Positions 1 to 6,001 of a stretch of 7,062 bases of DNA are shown piece after piece. The notes below the pieces were generated by a model that was not told the origin of the DNA, did no database searches, and worked only from the letters and a program-made list of their open reading frames with translations. The stretch is from contig CALXON010000004.1 in assembly GCA_944389985.1 (NCBI GenBank), positions 1 through 7,062 on the forward strand, given 5' to 3'. Origin of the DNA: an uncultured Spirochaetaceae bacterium. GTDB taxonomy: Bacteria > Spirochaetota > Spirochaetia > Sphaerochaetales > Sphaerochaetaceae. A program made the translations under genes and the position numbers. Within the stretch, counting starts at the first letter, position 1, and each line of letters opens with the position of its first letter.

Positions 1-412
1 TCTTGGAAGAGAGCAGCATCCTGACAAAAAGGGAGGACGATGCGGCCTTGGCAATCGACGCAAGGATCTGTATATGCTCTGACGGATTATCCTTAGGAGC
101 AAGAACGAGGAAGAACACCTTCGTATCCGCAGCTCCTCCGAACTTCACAGGCAGTCTGGACACACCGATGATGACAGCCGTCCTGTCGATTCCCTCAATT
201 CTTGCATGCGGTATTGCGATACCGTTCTCCATCGCAGTCGACCCGAGCCTCTCTCGCTCCTTGACAGCATCGGCAATGGCCTTCTCGTCAGATGGAAGGA
301 GATTCTTCTCCGAAGCATAGAGAGACACAAGTTCGTCTATCACGGCATTACCATCGGCCGAGGAAAGAGGAACCTTTATGAGATTCTTGTCAAGTGATTC
401 AAGCAGTGTCAT
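1..412 (-). CDS. PTS EIIA type-2 (fructose/nitrogen-type) domain protein; 3' end cut by window edge
   Basis: This is a phosphate-relay domain of the phosphotransferase system. The first 137 residues are visible with no stop; a lone EIIA domain is about 145-155 residues, so only the last helix may be missing, although a fusion to further domains is possible. It begins MTLLESLDKNLIKVPL, followed by a helix (about 23-36) and DEKAIADAVKERERLGSTAM (42-61). The phosphorylation site is NGIAIPHAR (63-71), with H69 the phospho-acceptor. The second active-site His is H113 in SEHIQILASIAKAAS. VFFLVLAP (99-106) is the core strand. It could be a regulatory PtsN-like protein or the EIIA of a sugar transporter. 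Nothing transporter-like is visible, and the V-ATPase/USP setting favours regulation, so I give no symbol. The start is fixed by GGGGAGG, one base after the USP stop. Confidence 0.92.
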   Translation of the reverse strand, partial: MTLLESLDKNLIKVPLSSADGNAVIDELVSLYASEKNLLPSDEKAIADAVKERERLGSTAMENGIAIPHARIEGIDRTAVIIGVSRLPVKFGGAADTKVFFLVLAPKDNPSEHIQILASIAKAASSSLFVRMLLSSK

Positions 413-413
413 G

Positions 414-899
414 TCATACCTCCCCGAATTCTTCCCAGATATCATCGCTGTCACGGACAACGAGCACAGGACACGGCGATGTGCGGAGCATCCTGTCATT
501 CTCGCTCGTAAGCTCGTCACGCCTTGAGCGTATAGCATTGACTGACCCGATTGCAAGCAGGTCTATACCGCTGGACTTGATGTAGTCCAGTATGACGTGA
601 TGAGGAGAGCCTTCTGCGACCGATGCAGTTATATCGAGATCCTTTGACGATGCAAGCCTCTCAGCGTGCCTGATATGCCTTGCGGCATCCTTCTTGAGAT
701 CATCGAGGTACTCCTTCTTCTCCTGATCGATGAAGACATGGGAGCGGACAAGATCGCCGAGTGCTTTCGTGTTCACGACATATACAGCGTGAAGTGCAGC
801 CCCTGTGCTCTTCGCGAGGAGGATCGAGTACATCAGGGCGTTGATCGATCCCTCACTTCCATCCAGATAAACAAGTATTTTGCTGTACGGGACTTTCAT
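414..899 (-). CDS. Universal stress protein (UspA-like) with degenerate nucleotide-binding loop
   Basis: This is a single-domain cytoplasmic USP of 161 residues, close to the family length of 140-160. The first strand and adenine-contact Asp are clear (KILVYLDGSEGSINAL, D13), then helix ALMYSILLAKSTGAAL, strand HAVYVV, a charged helix (about 58-85), DITASVAEGSPHHVILDYIK (88-108), the strand IDLLAIGS (112-119) and the closing PCPVLVVRD (142-150). ATP-binding members carry G-2x-G-9x-G-S/T after that strand. Here the positions read G118, N121, T131, S132, so two of the three glycines are lost, which makes tight ATP binding doubtful. The gene starts in an ATGA overlap with subunit D and ends one base before the EIIA gene. 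Its position suggests a role tied to the ATPase or PTS, but no partner can be named from sequence. Confidence 0.92.
   Translation of the reverse strand: MKVPYSKILVYLDGSEGSINALMYSILLAKSTGAALHAVYVVNTKALGDLVRSHVFIDQEKKEYLDDLKKDAARHIRHAERLASSKDLDITASVAEGSPHHVILDYIKSSGIDLLAIGSVNAIRSRRDELTSENDRMLRTSPCPVLVVRDSDDIWEEFGEV
419..425 (-). promoter_or_regulatory. Ribosome binding site of the EIIA gene
   Basis: GGGGAGG at the very end of the USP gene lies six bases before the ATG at 412 (TGA-C-ATG junction). An ATG one frame off at 418 meets a stop two codons later, so 412 is the start. Confidence 0.65.
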
Positions 900-1528
900 C
901 TTGCCTCCTTTGCTCTTTCCATTCTGTCCTTGACTGCCTTCATCAGTACGAAGTTCTCCCTCTCAGCCTCCTCGATACGGCCTGTAAGATACCTGACTGT
1001 CTCCTCCCTGTCAGGAATGACAAGCTTCTCAAGGGAGTTGACCTTTCTTATGGTCTTCTTCACCTCTCTCGAGAGACGCATTATAGAGACCTTGAGCTCA
1101 GCCATCTGTCCCATTAAGGACAATGCCTCGCTGAAGCGGCTCACAGCCACCTCACCATGCATGCTCGTTCCCTCCGGGGAGAAGAACGGACCGGAACCGG
1201 AGAACTCTGTCGTGACCTTAGGGAGTGAGACTCCCATGACCTTCCTTGAAGAAAGCGTCAGGGATGATGAGATACTCACAGCTCCCGCGAGATTCGCGAC
1301 TTTCAGCCTTCCCATATGCATTATAGCATCCTGAAGCGCTGTCTCCGCATCGAGAAGCGCCCTTTCCACCCTGTTCTGGTAATCCACAGCCTGATCGACG
1401 AGAGTGAGCAGCTCGGAGACGAGAATCGATCTCTTCTGATCAAGCAGGTCATAACCAGTCCTCGAGAAAGCGAGCTCGCTCTTTATCTTCATCAGATTGC
1501 TTCTTGTAGGTGCTATCTGCGCATTCAT
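896..1528 (-). CDS. atpD: V-type ATPase subunit D (central rotor shaft)
   Basis: This is the long coiled-coil shaft that turns inside A3B3 and carries torque to the ring, with F bound at its base. It has 210 residues, normal for the family (about 200-225). The N-terminal helix begins with the hallmark IAPTRSNLMKIKSEL (5-19) and LLDQKRSILVSEL (28-40). A short Gly/Ser/Thr-rich region (about 80-125) breaks the helix where the family has a beta-hairpin. The C-terminal helix (about 127-207) has VKKTIRKVNSLEKLVIP (156-172) and EEAERENFVLMKAVKDRM (186-203). The ATG is four bases after the B stop, with AGAGG (1537-1541) eight bases upstream. The stop codon overlaps the next gene's start as ATGA. In the F-type scheme the symbol atpD means the beta subunit, which this is not. 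Confidence 0.96.
   Translation of the reverse strand: MNAQIAPTRSNLMKIKSELAFSRTGYDLLDQKRSILVSELLTLVDQAVDYQNRVERALLDAETALQDAIMHMGRLKVANLAGAVSISSSLTLSSRKVMGVSLPKVTTEFSGSGPFFSPEGTSMHGEVAVSRFSEALSLMGQMAELKVSIMRLSREVKKTIRKVNSLEKLVIPDREETVRYLTGRIEEAERENFVLMKAVKDRMERAKEAR
904..911 (-). promoter_or_regulatory. Strong ribosome binding site of the universal stress protein gene
   Basis: AAAGGAGG on the minus strand lies four bases before the ATG at 899, within the last codons of subunit D. It is a near-perfect Shine-Dalgarno. Together with the ATGA overlap it indicates that the USP is efficiently translated and not an incidental read-through gene. Confidence 0.75.
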
Positions 1529-1532
1529 AGAT

Positions 1533-2969
1533 TCAGCCTCTGTAGTGCTCGGAGATCTCCTCCTCCGTCAGGCGCTGCAGCTCCTCGGAAGGCAGCAGCG
1601 AGAGCGCATCCCAAGCCAGATCGAGAGTCTCCTCGATGGATCTGTCCTCATCGTATCTCTGGGAAACGAACTTCTTCTCGAAGAAATCACCGAACTCCAT
1701 GTAGTGATGATCGAGCTCCGTAAGCTCCTCCTCTCCGATGACCGATGCGAGGTTCCTCACATCCTGGACATGGGAATATGAAGCGAAAAGCTGGTTGGAG
1801 AGATGGGGGTGATCAGCTCTGGTCATTCCCTCTCCGATACCATCCTTCATGAGTCTTGAGAGCGACTGCAGCGCATTGATCGGCGGATAGATTCCACTGC
1901 CGTGCATGTTACGGTCAAATACTATCTGGCCCTCGGTGATGTATCCGGTAAGGTCAGGAATAGGATGGCTTATGTCATCATTGGGCATCGTGAGGATCGG
2001 AAGCTGGGTTATGGAACCTGTCCTTCCGATGAGCTTTCCTGATCTCTCATATATCTCTGCAAGATTCGAGTAGAGATAGCCCGGGTAACCCTTTCTCGAT
2101 GGAATCTCACCGCGCTGTGTCGATATCTCTCTCAGCGACTCACAGTAGTTCGTCATATCCGTCATGATGACAAGAACCTGCTTGCCGCAGTCGAATGCGA
2201 GATGCTCTGCAAGCGTGAGTGCTGACTTTGGAGTGATCGTCCTCTCGAGCGACGGGTCATCCGCGAGTGAGAGGAACATGGCGACATTGTCGAGAACACC
2301 TGTCTCCTCGAAGGAGTCGATGAAGTACTTCGCAACGTCGTATTTGACACCCATTGCAGCGAACACGATGGCGAAGTCGGACTTGCCGCCGCGGACCTTC
2401 GCCTGACGCACTATCTGCGCAGCCAGCTGGTTGTGCTCCATTCCGTTTCCGGAGAAGATAGGAAGCTTCTGCCCCTGGATGAGAGTCATCATGCCGTCGA
2501 TCACGGAGATTCCTGTCTGGATGAAGTCCCTTGGGTACTCACGCGCCGTGGGATTCATCGGAGTTCCGTTGACATCCCTCTCATCTGAAGATGCGGGAAC
2601 GGCAGCACCGTCACGGCTCTTTCCAAGTCCGTTCATGACACGGCCGAGCATCTTCTCTGAAACTCCCAGTGTCAGAGGTTCTCCCAGAAAATGCATTCTC
2701 GTTCCGGGAAGGGAAAGTCCGTCAGTTCCTTCAAAGCACTGCACGCACACGGCCTCGTCGGATGTATCGAGGACCTGACCGGAACGTATTGATCCGTCCG
2801 GAGCAAGGATCTCGACAAGCTCACCATACCCTACCGGGTGTGTGTTGCGCATATATACAAGCGGACCATCGATTCTGGATGCGCCCTTGTATTCACGCCC
2901 TGAAAGAAGCGCCTTTCCGCTGTCTTTCAGAAGCACATCATTCTCATTTGTCATGTGATCACTCATCAT
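1533..2969 (-). CDS. atpB: V-type ATPase subunit B (non-catalytic)
   Basis: This is the regulatory partner that alternates with A in the A3B3 head and supplies the arginine finger to the catalytic site. It has 478 residues against about 460-470 for the family, with the small excess at the N-terminus. A beta-barrel (about 24-95, including GASRIDGPLVYM) precedes the core. The Walker A position is replaced by the family's non-catalytic loop, here FSGNGMEHNQLAAQIVRQA (172-190), where most members have SGLPHN. Other marks are VIMTDMTNYCESLREIS (267-283), SRKGYPGYLYSNLAEIYERSG (291-311) and YPPINALQSLSRLM (361-374). R372 is the probable arginine finger by comparison with the SLSR site known in Enterococcus. 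It overlaps A by 11 nt; D begins four bases after the stop. A later start (M6) cannot be ruled out. Confidence 0.97.
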   Translation of the reverse strand: MMSDHMTNENDVLLKDSGKALLSGREYKGASRIDGPLVYMRNTHPVGYGELVEILAPDGSIRSGQVLDTSDEAVCVQCFEGTDGLSLPGTRMHFLGEPLTLGVSEKMLGRVMNGLGKSRDGAAVPASSDERDVNGTPMNPTAREYPRDFIQTGISVIDGMMTLIQGQKLPIFSGNGMEHNQLAAQIVRQAKVRGGKSDFAIVFAAMGVKYDVAKYFIDSFEETGVLDNVAMFLSLADDPSLERTITPKSALTLAEHLAFDCGKQVLVIMTDMTNYCESLREISTQRGEIPSRKGYPGYLYSNLAEIYERSGKLIGRTGSITQLPILTMPNDDISHPIPDLTGYITEGQIVFDRNMHGSGIYPPINALQSLSRLMKDGIGEGMTRADHPHLSNQLFASYSHVQDVRNLASVIGEEELTELDHHYMEFGDFFEKKFVSQRYDEDRSIEETLDLAWDALSLLPSEELQRLTEEEISEHYRG

Positions 2970-4740
2970 ACAGGCTCCCGAGCTGCATCATCGACCGCTC
3001 AAGCTTCAGTTCAAGCTTATCGATATCATCGGCACTGTCATTGGAGACAGTGAATCTCATCTTCGCGATATCCTGGACGACCTGAAGCCGTCTGACCTTC
3101 ACCAGTGGCACTCCTTTTGAGATCGCCTCGCTTCCGAGATCGTAGTAGCGGAGGATTATCGAGAGCATCTTCACCTGCTTCTCCACAGAGCAGTACCTGT
3201 CGATGTCATCAAAGGCATTCTGCTGGAGGAACGCGGTCTTGAAGAGCGAACAGACCTCGAGGATGAAGTTCTGTGAGTCAGGAAGCGCATCAGGACCGAC
3301 GAGTTTGACGATCTGCTGCAGTCTGACCTCCTTCTGCAGAAGCTCCATTATCCTTCTCCTGTTCTCCGCCCACTTGTCCTGGCTGTGGCTGTTCCACCAG
3401 TCACGGACCTCATCGACGTACTCGGAGTAGCTGTCAAGCCAGGAGATGGCAGGATAGTGTCTGGCGGATGCCAGTGACCTGTCCAGTCCCCAGAAGGCCC
3501 TGACGAATCTCTTCGTGTGCTGCGTGACAGGCTCAGAGAAGTCTCCTCCCGGAGGTGAGACAGCCCCGATTACCGAGACGGAACCCTCACTTCCTGAAAG
3601 GGTCTTCATATGACCTGCCCTCTCATAGAACTGGGCTATCCTTGTCGGAAGGTATGCAGGGAAGCCTTCCTCAGCAGGCATCTCCTCCATACGGCCAGAG
3701 AGCTCTCTAAGAGCCTCTGCCCAGCGGGATGTGCTGTCAGCCATTATGGCGACGCTGTATCCCATATCACGATAGTACTCGGCCATCGTTATTCCGGTAT
3801 AGATCGAAGCCTCTCTTGCCGACACAGGCATGTTCGATGTGTTGGCTATGAGGACTGTGCGCTGCATAAGTGAAAGTCCTGTACGCGGATCGATGAGATT
3901 CGGGAACTCCCTGAGAACATCCGTCATCTCGTTTCCTCTCTCACCGCATCCGATGTACACGATTATGTCTGCATCACACCACTGTGCTATCGAGTGCTGG
4001 GTCATCGTCTTTCCCGTACCGAATCCGCCGGGGATGGCTACGGTTCCGCCCTTTGAGAGCGGGAAGAGCGTATCGATGACCCTGAGTCCTGTGATGAGTG
4101 GGACTCTGAGATCAAGATGGTCCTCAACAGGGCGTGGAACACGGATCGGCCAGTGCTGGATCATCGTCAGCTCATATGACTTTCCGCTTCCGTCCTCTAT
4201 CACGGCAATCCTGTCCGTGACCTTGTAATCCCCTTCCGCCGCTATTTCGGAAACTGTCAGATCTCCCTGATACTGAGGCGGTATCATGATCCTGTGCTCG
4301 ACTCTCTCGGTCTCCTGCACGGTTCCGAACACACAGCCTCTTCTCAGAGTATCTCCGGCCTTCACTGTTGGCACGAAATGCCAGAGCTTGTCATGACTTA
4401 CAGCAGGAACCTCTATGCCCTTTCCGATGAAATCACCGGAGAGGGTGCGGATCTCCTCCAGAGGACGCTGTATGCCGTCGTATATATTACCGATAAGTCC
4501 CGGTCCGAGCTCAACGGAAAGGCTCATTCCCGATCCATAGACATTGTCTCCGGGAGCGATGCCAGTGGCGTCCTCATAGACCTGCACCGTCGCCTGATCT
4601 CCGTCCAGCTTGACGATCTCGCCTACGATCCTCATGTCAGAGACATGTACAAGCTCCATCATCATGGCATCGGTTATACCGCTGATCGAAAGGACTGGTC
4701 CGTTTACACGTTTAACCTTACCTACTATTCTCTCTTGCAT
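2959..4740 (-). CDS. atpA: V-type ATPase catalytic subunit A
   Basis: This is the nucleotide-hydrolysing subunit of the A3B3 head. The 593 residues match the family length (about 580-600). The order is an N-terminal beta-barrel (about 1-70, GKVKRVNGPVLSI), the A-specific inserted bulge domain (about 110-185), the nucleotide-binding core and a C-terminal helical domain. Visible motifs are the Walker A loop GGFGTGKT (238-245, K244), the catalytic Glu in GCGERGNEM (E267), MADSTSRWAEALRE (333-346), EEGFPAYLPTRIAQFYERAG (357-376) and SPPGGDFSEPVT (395-406). Family P-loops usually read GAFGSGKT or GPFGAGKT; here G239 and T242 are mild variants with Lys and Thr kept. The start has AGGAAG (4744-4749) three bases upstream, and 23 nt of the gene lie within the end of E. 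The 3' end overlaps B. The protein looks intact and active. Confidence 0.98.
   Translation of the reverse strand: MQERIVGKVKRVNGPVLSISGITDAMMMELVHVSDMRIVGEIVKLDGDQATVQVYEDATGIAPGDNVYGSGMSLSVELGPGLIGNIYDGIQRPLEEIRTLSGDFIGKGIEVPAVSHDKLWHFVPTVKAGDTLRRGCVFGTVQETERVEHRIMIPPQYQGDLTVSEIAAEGDYKVTDRIAVIEDGSGKSYELTMIQHWPIRVPRPVEDHLDLRVPLITGLRVIDTLFPLSKGGTVAIPGGFGTGKTMTQHSIAQWCDADIIVYIGCGERGNEMTDVLREFPNLIDPRTGLSLMQRTVLIANTSNMPVSAREASIYTGITMAEYYRDMGYSVAIMADSTSRWAEALRELSGRMEEMPAEEGFPAYLPTRIAQFYERAGHMKTLSGSEGSVSVIGAVSPPGGDFSEPVTQHTKRFVRAFWGLDRSLASARHYPAISWLDSYSEYVDEVRDWWNSHSQDKWAENRRRIMELLQKEVRLQQIVKLVGPDALPDSQNFILEVCSLFKTAFLQQNAFDDIDRYCSVEKQVKMLSIILRYYDLGSEAISKGVPLVKVRRLQVVQDIAKMRFTVSNDSADDIDKLELKLERSMMQLGSLYDE
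2975..2979 (-). promoter_or_regulatory. Ribosome binding site that favours the first ATG of subunit B
   Basis: GGGAG on the minus strand lies five bases before the ATG at 2969. The alternative in-frame Met at 2954 has only a weak purine run at the wrong distance. This supports the longer N-terminus (MMSDHM...) and an 11-nt overlap with the end of A. Confidence 0.55.
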
Positions 4741-5344
4741 TTTCTTCCTGCACTATCTTCTTTATTTCCCTCTGATACCTTCTGATCCTCACATCAAGCT
4801 GGTTGTTGTAAGAGACCTTCCCGTCAGAGGAGGACAGGATGACTCCAGCTCCCTTCACCATGACAGGATCAAGGGAGAGGCTGACAGATGCGCCTGTCAT
4901 GTCATGGACCTTCTTCTCAGCCACCCGGAGCATTTCCTCCGTCACGGGCGTCTGGGCAGAGTACGCGACCTTCGCCTCTTTTCTGTCAAGTCCGATCGCA
5001 GCCTCCGCGATCCAGTCAGTAAGGACATCACTGAATCCCGGCTCCTGCATCGCCTTCCTGATTCTCGCATCGACTTCAGCCATGATCTCCTTGTATGAGG
5101 AGTCAAGGGTTCTCAGTTCAGAAAGCCTGTCGATGTTCTTCTTGGCGCTTTCCTCACGAAGCCTGATCTGCTCGAGGCGGACCGCATAGGACTTCTCCGC
5201 GCTGTCCTTTTCCCTGGCAGCCCTTGATGCCCCTTCCTTCTCTATGGCCTCCGCCTCGCTTCTGGCTTTGCCGAGGATATCCTCAGCCTTGTTCCTGGCA
5301 TCCTCAAGAATGCCACGGATAAGAGGATTCTCTTCCCTGGTCAT
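4718..5344 (-). CDS. atpE: V-type ATPase subunit E (peripheral stalk)
   Basis: This 208-residue protein is the peripheral-stalk subunit that holds A3B3 against rotation. The N-terminal half (about 8-75) is a charged, Ala/Glu/Lys/Arg-rich helix (ILEDARNKAEDILGKARSEA and onward) with coiled-coil character. The C-terminal domain (about 100-205) carries the family pattern GAGVILSSSDGKVSYNNQLD (166-185), followed by the terminal helix RIRRYQREIKKIV. The ATG overlaps the F stop as ATGA and has AGGAG (5352-5356) seven bases upstream. The 3' end overlaps subunit A by 23 nt. In the cell it should pair with a small coiled-coil partner (G/H type), which is not encoded in this window. Identity rests on pattern, length and operon position; E subunits diverge in sequence, so certainty is a little below that of A and B. 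Confidence 0.9.
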   Translation of the reverse strand: MTREENPLIRGILEDARNKAEDILGKARSEAEAIEKEGASRAAREKDSAEKSYAVRLEQIRLREESAKKNIDRLSELRTLDSSYKEIMAEVDARIRKAMQEPGFSDVLTDWIAEAAIGLDRKEAKVAYSAQTPVTEEMLRVAEKKVHDMTGASVSLSLDPVMVKGAGVILSSSDGKVSYNNQLDVRIRRYQREIKKIVQEENARENSR

Positions 5345-5640
5345 AAGGATACTCCTATTGCTTCGTTTACCAGCTCCCTCAGATCCGGACTCTTCTTCCC
5401 TCCAGGAGACGGGATCTCGACGACGAGAGGAAATGACTCCGAAAAGAGGAACCTGTCAACAGTGCTGCGGATCATATCCGCCGTATCAGCTGTGATGATG
5501 ATGACAGCATGCTCCTTCTTCTCCAGAGCCTTATCCCAGGCCACCTTCGCCTCTTCCGGCGATGAGACCTGAATCCCGTCAACTCCTACGAGAGAGAAAC
5601 CGAGCACGGTATCGGGGTCCCCGATAACGAAATACTCCAT
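5341..5640 (-). CDS. atpF: V-type ATPase subunit F (central rotor shaft)
   Basis: This 99-residue protein is the small subunit bound to D in the rotating central shaft of V1. The family pattern is clear: an opening strand and loop MEYFVIGDPDTVLGFSLVGV (1-20), a helix with EEAKVAWDKAL (29-39), the buried strand HAVIIITADTA (44-54), the helix MIRSTVDRFL (56-65), and the closing PLVVEIPSP (71-79). The length is normal for the family (about 100). The ATG lies one base after the K stop (TGA-T-ATG), and the stop overlaps the E start in an ATGA, so translation is probably coupled on both sides. Placement before E is unlike the Enterococcus-type order, in which F follows E and C. This symbol is the V-type F subunit, not the F-type b-subunit that shares the name atpF. 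Confidence 0.93.
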   Translation of the reverse strand: MEYFVIGDPDTVLGFSLVGVDGIQVSSPEEAKVAWDKALEKKEHAVIIITADTADMIRSTVDRFLFSESFPLVVEIPSPGGKKSPDLRELVNEAIGVSL

Positions 5641-5641
5641 A

Positions 5642-5986
5642 TCATACCTTGCCGAGAATCATCAGGGCTGTAATGAATCCGAAAACGACAAGACCTTCAG
5701 CAAGAGCTATGAAGATAAGCGCGTTTGTAGCGATCTCCGGCTTCTCTGAAATGGCTCCCATGGCTGCCGAGCCTACATTCGAGATTGCCATTCCTGCGCC
5801 GATAGCGCCGAAACCGAATGCGAGAGCTGCTGCGAAGCATACCCATGACACATTCCTGTCGCCATTCTCGATAGCCTCTCCGGCTGCAGAAAGAGTCGGA
5901 GTGAAGATGAAAGCTGTTACTGCAAGGAGTACAAGAGTAAGCACGAATGAAAGGCCAACCTTTCTCCTGAATGCATATGCGGTCAT
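5642..5986 (-). CDS. atpK: V-type ATPase subunit K (c-ring proteolipid), single-hairpin form
   Basis: This is the rotor-ring proteolipid that carries ions past subunit I. At 114 residues it has a positively charged start (RRK), a hydrophobic segment at about 11-30 ending in a possible signal-peptidase site (TLSAAGEA), and then one helical hairpin. The first hairpin helix (about 46-72) is rich in Gly and Ala (FGFGAIGAGMA). The polar loop is SEKPEI at 80-85, and the second helix is about 88-112. The ion-binding carboxylate is E97 in ALAEGLVVFGF. Many bacterial V-type K proteins, such as Enterococcus NtpK, are fused double hairpins; this one is single. Cleaved or not, the N-terminal segment would leave the SEKPEI loop in the cytoplasm, as expected for a c-subunit. 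The strong AGGAGGGT site supports the start. F starts one base after its stop. Confidence 0.95.
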   Translation of the reverse strand: MTAYAFRRKVGLSFVLTLVLLAVTAFIFTPTLSAAGEAIENGDRNVSWVCFAAALAFGFGAIGAGMAISNVGSAAMGAISEKPEIATNALIFIALAEGLVVFGFITALMILGKV

Positions 5987-5990
5987 ATTG

Positions 5991-5998
5991 ACCCTCCT
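5991..5998 (-). promoter_or_regulatory. Strong ribosome binding site of subunit K
   Basis: On the minus strand AGGAGGGT stands four bases before the ATG at 5986, inside the 15-nt gap after subunit I. It is among the strongest Shine-Dalgarno matches in the window and fits the need for many K copies per complex. It also fixes the K start. Confidence 0.8.
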
Positions 5999-6001
5999 AT
6001 A

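Noticed and set aside
3..320. A 105-codon open frame on the plus strand at the window start
   Set aside because: It is antisense to the EIIA gene, which has an intact active-site motif and a ribosome binding site.
666..1334. A 222-codon open frame on the plus strand opposite subunit D and the USP
   Set aside because: It lies antisense across two well-supported genes, has no recognisable domain and low-complexity Ser/Leu/Thr composition, and is explained by codon bias on the opposite strand.
2952..2954. Alternative start of subunit B at the third in-frame Met (M6)
   Set aside because: It would give a length closer to the family's, but the better-spaced GGGAG favours the ATG at 2969.
4294..5098. 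Two plus-strand open frames of about 160 codons opposite subunits A and E
   Set aside because: Both are antisense to clear ATPase subunits, show no family pattern and have no convincing ribosome binding site.
5987..6001. Possible promoter or terminator in the longest gap (15 nt) between I and K
   Set aside because: It is too short and is filled by the K ribosome binding site; no hairpin or T-run is present.
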